Of a stretch of 64,000 nucleotides of DNA, positions 59,455 through 64,000 are shown in pieces. Each line of letters opens with the position of its first letter. Position 1 is the stretch's first letter. This DNA is from JBFLYH01 sp964630235 (GTDB lineage: Bacteria; Oederibacteriota; JAAXVQ01; JAUVAV01). The stretch is taken from positions 1 to 64,000 of the forward strand of contig CAZVUO010000004.1 in assembly GCA_964630235.1 (NCBI GenBank). Reading direction: 5' to 3'. Both the position numbers and the translations under genes were made by a program. The notes under the pieces were generated by a model. The model searched no databases, was not told where the DNA came from, and saw only the letters and a program-made list of their open reading frames with translations.

Positions 59455-60225
59455 TTACTGTTGGGGTTTCGCCGCCGCACTCGCGGTCGGCTCCGGCTTC
59501 GGCCGGGCGGCACTCGCCGCAGCTCCGGCTGCCGTGTTGTTGAACGCTTTCATGAAGCTCGAAAAATCGAGGGGGATGACTTCGGGGAGTCGGCCGGTGC
59601 GGTCACCGGCGTCGTAGTTGGGACTGGGCTTGGTGCGCATCACGCGCTGCCAGACCGGCTTGCCGTCCTCGCCGGTTTTCATGTCCAGGTCGCAGAACAG
59701 AATCAGGTCCACCAGGCCGGTGACCAGCTTCCGCGCCTTTTCCGGCAGCGTCGGCACGATGCGGGTGTGTTTGCCGGTCCGGGTCTCGATGTCCCGTTCC
59801 TGGGAGTGGGAGATCAGGATCAACCCATAGGGCAGGAAGGCGAGTTTGTTGATGACGCGCTGGAACTCGTTGTTGATCAGCGCGTAGCCCTTGCCGTAGC
59901 CCAGGTCGGACTCGTGCTCGATCTTGAATTTCTTGCAGACGTAGTCCGAGCACATCTTGTAGGCGTTATCCACCGTGTCGACGACGATGGTCTTGAACTC
60001 GTGCTTGCCCTCGGCGATTTCCGCGCAGGCCTGCAGAAGATCGTCCCAGCAGGTGATCGGGGTCTGGAACACCTCCAGGGCGTTCAGGCCCGGCTCGGTC
60101 GCCAGGAACAGTGCGTCATCGGCCTTGGAGCACCAGGTGCTCTTGCCGATCTTGCTCGGGCCGTACACCAGGGCGGTGAGGTCCGAGAGCGTGTGTTTGG
60201 GTTTGCTTTTGGTCTTGGGAAGCAT
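59455..60225 (-). CDS. Sak4-like RecA-fold ATPase (phage AAA domain)
   Basis: A 256-residue ATPase. Walker A reads VYGPSKIGKSTW (about residues 17-28) and Walker B TIVVDTVDNAYKM (about 79-91), with a QERDIETRTGKH sensor-like region. This is the phage nucleotide-binding family (AAA_24), part of the Sak4 single-strand annealing recombinases. It is flanked by a PD-(D/E)XK nuclease and an SSB-like protein, the usual three-part recombination set. The C-terminus is an Ala/Pro-rich tail. Confidence 0.82.
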   Translation of the reverse strand: MLPKTKSKPKHTLSDLTALVYGPSKIGKSTWCSKADDALFLATEPGLNALEVFQTPITCWDDLLQACAEIAEGKHEFKTIVVDTVDNAYKMCSDYVCKKFKIEHESDLGYGKGYALINNEFQRVINKLAFLPYGLILISHSQERDIETRTGKHTRIVPTLPEKARKLVTGLVDLILFCDLDMKTGEDGKPVWQRVMRTKPSPNYDAGDRTGRLPEVIPLDFSSFMKAFNNTAAGAAASAARPKPEPTASAAAKPQQ

Positions 60226-60251
60226 GGCTTCGTCTCCTTATGGTTGGGATT

Positions 60252-61268
60252 TCAAAACACCGGAGCGGCGTCTTCACCGGCTCCGTCCCGCAGCTCTTCG
60301 TGCGGGGCGATCCGTTGGAAATGGTTTTCAATGACGTTGGGGTTGCCGCCCGAGCGGCAGAGCTGGAAGTAGGCGCAGGGCCTTCCGTACTGGAAGCAGT
60401 AGCTGGTGTTGCGGTAGAAGGTGTCGCGCCGACGGGCGTCGAGCATGGCCTTGGAGAGTTCCCACAGCTCCGCCCGCAGTTCCTCGAACTGGTCGCGGGA
60501 GATGTAGAGCACCTCGCGATGGAACATGCCCGGCTCGAGGTACTTCTCCTGGAGCCGCTGCTGGAAGGTGTCGTCGTCCTCCGGCAGCTTGCGCTTGGCG
60601 CTGCTCTTGCCGGTTTTCGACTTGGCGATCAGCTCCGCCCGGCGGGCCTCGAACTCGGCTTCGGTCTCACCCTTGCCCTGGCGCAGCTTGGCCTTGACCA
60701 GGACGTTGTAGATGATGCCGCTGACCGTGATGCCGAGGGTCTGCTCCAGGTACCAGGCGTAGAGGATGATCTGGAAGTCGGTCCACAGCCGCTCCAGGTA
60801 GCTGGCGTCGATCTGCGAGGCGGTTTTGTGTTCCAGCAGGAAATACTGACCATCCTGACGGACGATGCCGTCCACCTTTCCGGCGAGAATGAAACTGCGC
60901 GAGGTCGCGCCTGTCGCCGGGTTGACGATGGGACCTTCGAAGGTCTTTTCGAGCGCGACGACCTCGAATTCTTCGGCCGGGTAGTGTTCCGCATAGGCGC
61001 TCATCATGGCTCGGGCGAGATGCCAGTCGGCCTGTTGATGATCGTCCTGCGCCCGGTTCGGATATGTCCGGTCGATGTGGTCGAGGACCTTGGCCAGATC
61101 CCGCTCGCCGTGCCAGCACTCCAGGCAGTCGTGAATGACCGAGCCGAAGGCCAGATTGGGGTCACGCTCGAGCGGCACCAGCTCGTCGATGTAGCGCCAC
61201 TTGCAGGCCATGCGGCAGTTGCGGAACAGCCGCCACATGGAATAGGTGGTGGTCATCAGCTCGCTCAT
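60252..61268 (-). CDS. PD-(D/E)XK nuclease (RecB/Cas4-like)
   Basis: A 338-residue nuclease of the PDDEXK_1 family. The N-terminal helix carries FRNCRMACKWRYIDELVPL and AFGSVIHDCLECWHG (His of motif I). The core active site is KVDGIVRQDGQYFLLEHKT (about 130-148: Asp, then Glu-x-Lys). A Cys-rich end (YCFQYGRPCAYFQLC) suggests an iron-sulphur cluster as in Cas4/AddB. It would resect DNA ends for the adjacent Sak4/SSB pair. Confidence 0.83.
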   Translation of the reverse strand: MSELMTTTYSMWRLFRNCRMACKWRYIDELVPLERDPNLAFGSVIHDCLECWHGERDLAKVLDHIDRTYPNRAQDDHQQADWHLARAMMSAYAEHYPAEEFEVVALEKTFEGPIVNPATGATSRSFILAGKVDGIVRQDGQYFLLEHKTASQIDASYLERLWTDFQIILYAWYLEQTLGITVSGIIYNVLVKAKLRQGKGETEAEFEARRAELIAKSKTGKSSAKRKLPEDDDTFQQRLQEKYLEPGMFHREVLYISRDQFEELRAELWELSKAMLDARRRDTFYRNTSYCFQYGRPCAYFQLCRSGGNPNVIENHFQRIAPHEELRDGAGEDAAPVF

Positions 61269-61603
61269 ACCGCCACCCCCGCTGTAGCGGCGGCGGGCGC
61301 TGCGCGATGCTTGGAGGCGCAGGCGCAGCCCGACGGCTGGGTTCGTTCGATCAGGACCGAGCGTTCGCCGTATTCCTTGGTGGCGAAGCCGGTGAAGATG
61401 CGGGCGAGATCACTGCCGACATCGGTGGAGGCGTCGATCACGCAGGTGCGTCGGGCCTTGTCCAAATTGAACCGGCTCTCCATCCGCACACGGGAACGGC
61501 CATGCAGGCTTTCGACGGCCAGCATCGCCAGCATGAAAGTGTCTTCCAGTTCCTGGGCCGGGACCGACTCGTCAAAACGGTACTTGTAGGTGTCGTGAGT
61601 CAT
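61265..61603 (-). CDS. Hypothetical phage protein, first of replication unit
   Basis: A 112-residue protein from ATG 61603 with GAGGAG upstream; the frame extends further up but crosses promoter copy 1. It begins MTHDTYKYRFDESVPAQELE and has helix-rich middle and CACASKHRA at the C-terminus. No family is recognised. It overlaps the nuclease gene by 4 nt and is the first gene transcribed from promoter copy 1. Confidence 0.6.
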   Translation of the reverse strand: MTHDTYKYRFDESVPAQELEDTFMLAMLAVESLHGRSRVRMESRFNLDKARRTCVIDASTDVGSDLARIFTGFATKEYGERSVLIERTQPSGCACASKHRAAPAAATAGVAV

Positions 61604-61673
61604 GGTTGAACTCCTCTTTCGTTCAGGTTCAGATTTCCGAGGCCCCGGATAGCCGCACCATGCGGCACGGTGC

Positions 61674-61704
61674 TTACTTACCGGAGCCGGAGCCGATGCG
61701 TCGG
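61674..61704 (-). promoter_or_regulatory. Conserved phage promoter element, copy 1
   Basis: CCGAC (61704-61700), 16 nt, CGGTAAGTAA (61683-61674), directly after the sigma-factor stop and 70 nt before the first replication gene. A GCCGCA/TGCGGC stem lies in the leader. It is the copy nearest to the sigma gene and the furthest right in the window. Confidence 0.78.
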
Positions 61705-61707
61705 AGA

Positions 61708-62292
61708 TCACAGGTAGTCGGTAAGGCCAGCCTCGCTGAACGCGTCCCGCAGCTTGCTCAGCCGGTCGTAGAGGGTGGTTCTGGGAATGCCCATCTCCCG
61801 GGCGACTTCGGCCATGGTGCTGTCGTGCAGGCGCACGCACAGATCCCGGAGCTCTTCCGGCAGCGAGGCGATGGCCCGGTCGAGATCCATGCGGATCTCA
61901 TGGGCGAGACGCTCCCTTGTCTCGCGGGTGCCGCCTCCCAGAGAGCCTTCGCTGTCCAGGAAGTCGATCCGCTCGGTGGTGTCGCCTTCACCGTTGTCGA
62001 GGGGTTCGTTGAGTGACGTTTGGCAGAGCCGCCAGTCCCGGCATTGGGCGAACCGGGCCTCCAGAATGGTGGAGATGTGACGTTCGACGATCCGGGCCAT
62101 GAAGGTGGTCTTCTTGGCCTTGGCGGGATTGAAATGCCGCATCCGCTGCAGCAGATCGATCATCAGTTCCTGTTCGAGGTCGGGTCTGTCGTCCTCGGTG
62201 AATCCGGCCTTGCCTACGAGTTGACGTGCTTTGTGCCGAATGAGGTCGGCGGCATACTTGTCGATGCCGTCGTAAGAATTTTGTGAAACCAT
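61708..62292 (-). CDS. Phage sigma-70-family factor
   Basis: A 194-residue factor with sigma region 2 (about residues 35-85: DLEQELMIDLLQRMRHFNP, then FMARIVERHISTIL) and region 4 (about 140-185: LPEELRDLCVRLHDSTMAE, then GIPRTTLYDRLSKLRDAF, a helix-turn-helix). Regions 1 and 3 are absent, as in ECF-type sigma factors. It should redirect host RNA polymerase to phage promoters; the repeated 31-bp element is the obvious target. Its ribosome site is buried in a hairpin (62298-62316), so its own synthesis may be controlled. Confidence 0.8.
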   Translation of the reverse strand: MVSQNSYDGIDKYAADLIRHKARQLVGKAGFTEDDRPDLEQELMIDLLQRMRHFNPAKAKKTTFMARIVERHISTILEARFAQCRDWRLCQTSLNEPLDNGEGDTTERIDFLDSEGSLGGGTRETRERLAHEIRMDLDRAIASLPEELRDLCVRLHDSTMAEVAREMGIPRTTLYDRLSKLRDAFSEAGLTDYL

Positions 62293-62297
62293 CGGGG

Positions 62298-62316
62298 CCT
62301 CCTCGGAGCGAGGAGG
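62298..62316 (-). promoter_or_regulatory. Hairpin sequestering the sigma-factor ribosome site
   Basis: On the minus strand CCTCCTCG, loop CTC, CGAGGAGG, then five bases and the sigma-factor ATG. The 8-bp stem includes the whole Shine-Dalgarno sequence. The same 195-nt leader also has a longer-range pair, GTGGGTGTCG and CGACACCCAC (62416-62425 and 62325-62334), enclosing 81 nt, which could compete with or present this hairpin. Confidence 0.65.
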
Positions 62317-62487
62317 AGGTCCGCGTGGGTGTCGGCACGGGCCAGATCACAGGACAAAGCTGTCGCGTGGGCGAAGGGGTCGCAGGTACGCCGCCAATTG
62401 CCGTATTCGGCTCGGCGACACCCACAACAGCCTCCGCCATGCGTCCAGCTTGTTGTCCAGTGTCTAAGGGTTCAGGTCGTTACGTGT

Positions 62488-62814
62488 TCAGGCTGCCCGT
62501 TCCTCGATGCGCATCAGGAACGGGAGACCGTGTTTGATCTCGAGCAGGCAGACTTTTCCGCTGCCCATCTGCGCGAGGTGCTCCAGCAGCGTCACGACCT
62601 CTTGCTTGAGGATGAAGTCATCTTGGTCGCGCTCGGGCCGGGGACCGCTCTGTCCGCCCAGCTTGATCTCGCGCTCGATGACCGTGTCAGGGGTGAGTTC
62701 CGGCTCGCCGTCGCGGACCGGAATGTTGGTGATGCGGCCGAAGTTGATGTCCTGCATCAACTCGATGAGTCGCCGCTTCGGTGGGGTGAGATGTGCTTTG
62801 CTTGTCTGGTTCAT
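62488..62814 (-). CDS. Hypothetical early phage protein
   Basis: A 108-residue protein before the sigma factor. It opens MNQTSKAHLTPPKRRLIELM and continues QDINFGRITNIPVRDGEPEL, followed by helices with acidic residues (FILKQEVVTLLEHLAQMG). The pattern is conserved-looking but not assigned to a family by me. It could be an early regulator. Confidence 0.58.
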   Translation of the reverse strand: MNQTSKAHLTPPKRRLIELMQDINFGRITNIPVRDGEPELTPDTVIEREIKLGGQSGPRPERDQDDFILKQEVVTLLEHLAQMGSGKVCLLEIKHGLPFLMRIEERAA

Positions 62815-63073
62815 GCCGAACCTCCTTCATTTCTGGACCGACCGGGAGACAGGTCCGGCATGAATTTCCCGGGTGGCGGTCGTGAACTCTTTGTGTTCAC
62901 CAGACCTGTCACCCTGCTTTGGCGAATTTTCGTTACGACCCCGAAAAACGCCCTGGCTCAAGGAGGAGGAAAGCCCGTAAGGCTCTGATTGGTGGTGGGT
63001 TTACAGAGGAAAATTTTTTTAACTTTTTTTGCCCGGCCCCAGTGAAATCTCACCGGGCGGGCCTCCAAGACGC
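62815..63073. promoter_or_regulatory. Early leader region with operator-like palindrome
   Basis: A noncoding stretch upstream of the early minus-strand genes. GTGAACTCTTTGTGTTCAC (62882-62900) is a perfect 6-bp inverted repeat around 7 nt and may be a repressor operator. A/T runs lie at 63009-63030, and a GC-rich hairpin at about 63029-63060. It should hold the early promoter, but no clear -35/-10 pair could be assigned. Confidence 0.4.
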
Positions 63074-63109
63074 AAAAAGCCCCGATCCAGAATCCTGAAT
63101 CGGGGCTTT
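63074..63109 (-). terminator. Rho-independent terminator of the right-edge gene
   Basis: AAAGCCCCGAT and ATCGGGGCTTT form an 11-bp stem (63076-63086 with 63099-63109), followed on the minus strand by TTTTT. It lies 25 nt beyond the stop of the right-edge gene and separates it from the phage early region. Confidence 0.8.
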
Positions 63110-63134
63110 AGTTTTGCCTGGTTATGAAGGGTGG

Positions 63135-64000
63135 TCAGTAGACCTCGGCACCTTCCGGGAGGATGCGAAACTTGCAGCGGTAGGTCTTTGTATCCTTGAC
63201 CCATTCGATGGGATCATCATCGAGCCGGAAGAATTCACGCAGGTGCTTCGACAACTCTTGCTTTTGTTTCTTCAGTTTGTCCGAGGCGTATCGGCTGTGC
63301 CAGTCGATCTCGCCACTGGAGTTGGCAAACCCCTCAAGCAATTTCCATTGCTCGGTTGGATTGCCATTCTTCCTGCTCGCCATTCCCATTTGCGTATAGG
63401 TGTATCGACCGCTCTGGTCTCCCGCCCATATTGTGACGGTATGGCCATCGCGGAACTGAATCTTGATTTGTGGCCATGTGGTGCCCGGCGGTGTCATGAA
63501 AAACACTGTGCCGCCTGAATCCGGCCCAGGCACCTGATCGATAAGGGGAGCGAATATCTCAGTCTTGTCCCGACAGGTCAGGAGTCGTGGCGCATCACCC
63601 AGGTACAGATCTTCGTTCAGCGCGACGAAAAGGCTGTCTTTCTGCGCAAGCAGTGTTTCAACTGCAGGACTCAGATGAAGGCGCGTGGGCGCTATTACAA
63701 CAAAGGGTTTGGGGGTCGAAAGGCATAATGATCGGACGACCTCTACCAGCGCGTCCTTGCTGTCCTGCATTGTCAGCACAACGGGGAAGTCCATCCCAGC
63801 CGTGGGTATGAAATCGCCCAGTCTCCATGTGTGGGGCAGGCCATCGAGTTTTGCCTCTCGGTGTTCAATTCCCATGGCCGTGCAGATAGCGCCATTGATG
63901 GCTGACTGCTTGAGCCGGTAGATCAGCGTCTGCCGTGGAGAGAGTTGGATGGCCGCGTGTTCTTTTTCGATGCAGACGGCTCGGATGTCGGTCTTCGCAT
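63135..64000 (-). CDS. Unrecognised gene, partial at right edge
   Basis: The frame runs open from the window's right edge. An ATG at 63875 begins a 246-residue stretch, but the same frame continues upstream without a stop through 41 further codons (KTDIRAVCIEKEHAAIQ and beyond) to position 64000, so the true start is outside. The middle has Rossmann-like alternation (PFVVIAPTRLHLSP) and the C-terminus a helical, charged segment (KLKKQKQELSKHLREFF) followed by a strand with FRILPEG, like a small winged-helix domain. No family is recognised. Confidence 0.55.
   Translation of the reverse strand, partial: AKTDIRAVCIEKEHAAIQLSPRQTLIYRLKQSAINGAICTAMGIEHREAKLDGLPHTWRLGDFIPTAGMDFPVVLTMQDSKDALVEVVRSLCLSTPKPFVVIAPTRLHLSPAVETLLAQKDSLFVALNEDLYLGDAPRLLTCRDKTEIFAPLIDQVPGPDSGGTVFFMTPPGTTWPQIKIQFRDGHTVTIWAGDQSGRYTYTQMGMASRKNGNPTEQWKLLEGFANSSGEIDWHSRYASDKLKKQKQELSKHLREFFRLDDDPIEWVKDTKTYRCKFRILPEGAEVY

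Noticed and set aside
63028..63060. GC-rich hairpin beside A/T runs as a terminator
   Set aside because: The T run precedes the stem on the plus strand and an A run follows it on the minus strand, so it is not a normal terminator in either direction.
1..64000. tRNA genes, rRNA genes and CRISPR arrays
   Set aside because: No cloverleaf, rRNA signature or repeat-spacer pattern was noticed by eye. A dedicated tRNA search was not possible.

Overview
The window reads as a nearly complete genome of a GC-rich, contractile-tailed (myovirus-type) phage or prophage. Almost all genes lie on the minus strand in close-packed, often stop/start-overlapping order. The host is probably a high-GC Gram-negative bacterium: there are lipoboxed lipoproteins and an integron cassette gene resembling YajG. 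No host core gene is visible to name it, and no prophage ends (attL/attR) were found.

Layout in transcription order, right to left. 64.0-63.1 kb: an unrecognised gene that runs off the window. 62.8-61.3 kb: an early block with a phage sigma factor. 61.3-53.0 kb: replication and recombination genes (PD-(D/E)XK nuclease, Sak4-like ATPase, DUF669 SSB-like protein, ERCC4 nuclease, RecD2-like helicase, primase-helicase). 52.9-52.4 kb: an iteron-rich probable origin. 52.5-50.9 kb: a Mor-like regulator and putative small terminase. 50.7-48.8 kb: hairpin repeats and a plus-strand tyrosine-recombinase cassette. 48.6-30.4 kb: lysis-like small proteins, large terminase, portal, a 1529-residue multidomain head protein, a DNA methyltransferase/prohead protease/scaffold fusion, capsid, connectors, sheath, tube and frameshifted tail chaperone. 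30.4-25.6 kb: tape measure and first baseplate proteins. 19.5-2.9 kb: hub, endolysin, spike, PAAR tip, wedge proteins and fibres. 2.6-0 kb: a four-gene cargo operon of amidoligase, DUF5049, class II glutamine amidotransferase and gamma-glutamylcyclotransferase.

Two things organise the window. First, a 31-bp element, CCGAC-N16-CGGTAAGTAA on the coding strand, occurs eight times with no change in spacing. Each copy lies just upstream of a transcription unit, and the first follows the phage sigma-factor gene, so these are very probably phage-specific promoters. Second, about 6.1 kb (19.5-25.6 kb) of more AT-rich DNA interrupts the tail operon between the gp53-like baseplate gene and the hub gene D. 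It contains an integron platform (intI, a divergent cassette boundary, a lipoprotein cassette with a full attC, and a second attC-like site), an IS91-family transposase, an Erm-like rRNA methyltransferase, a remnant of an Eco29kI-type restriction enzyme and a truncated MalK-like ATPase. The island sits immediately upstream of one phage promoter, which may be why the phage tolerates it.

Other structure seen directly: a TTTTTTG slippery heptamer exactly where a -1 frameshift joins the two tail-chaperone frames; an internal ribosome site inside the protease gene that would make a separate scaffold; a hairpin burying the sigma-factor ribosome site; and four covarying hairpin repeats between the recombinase and the small terminase.
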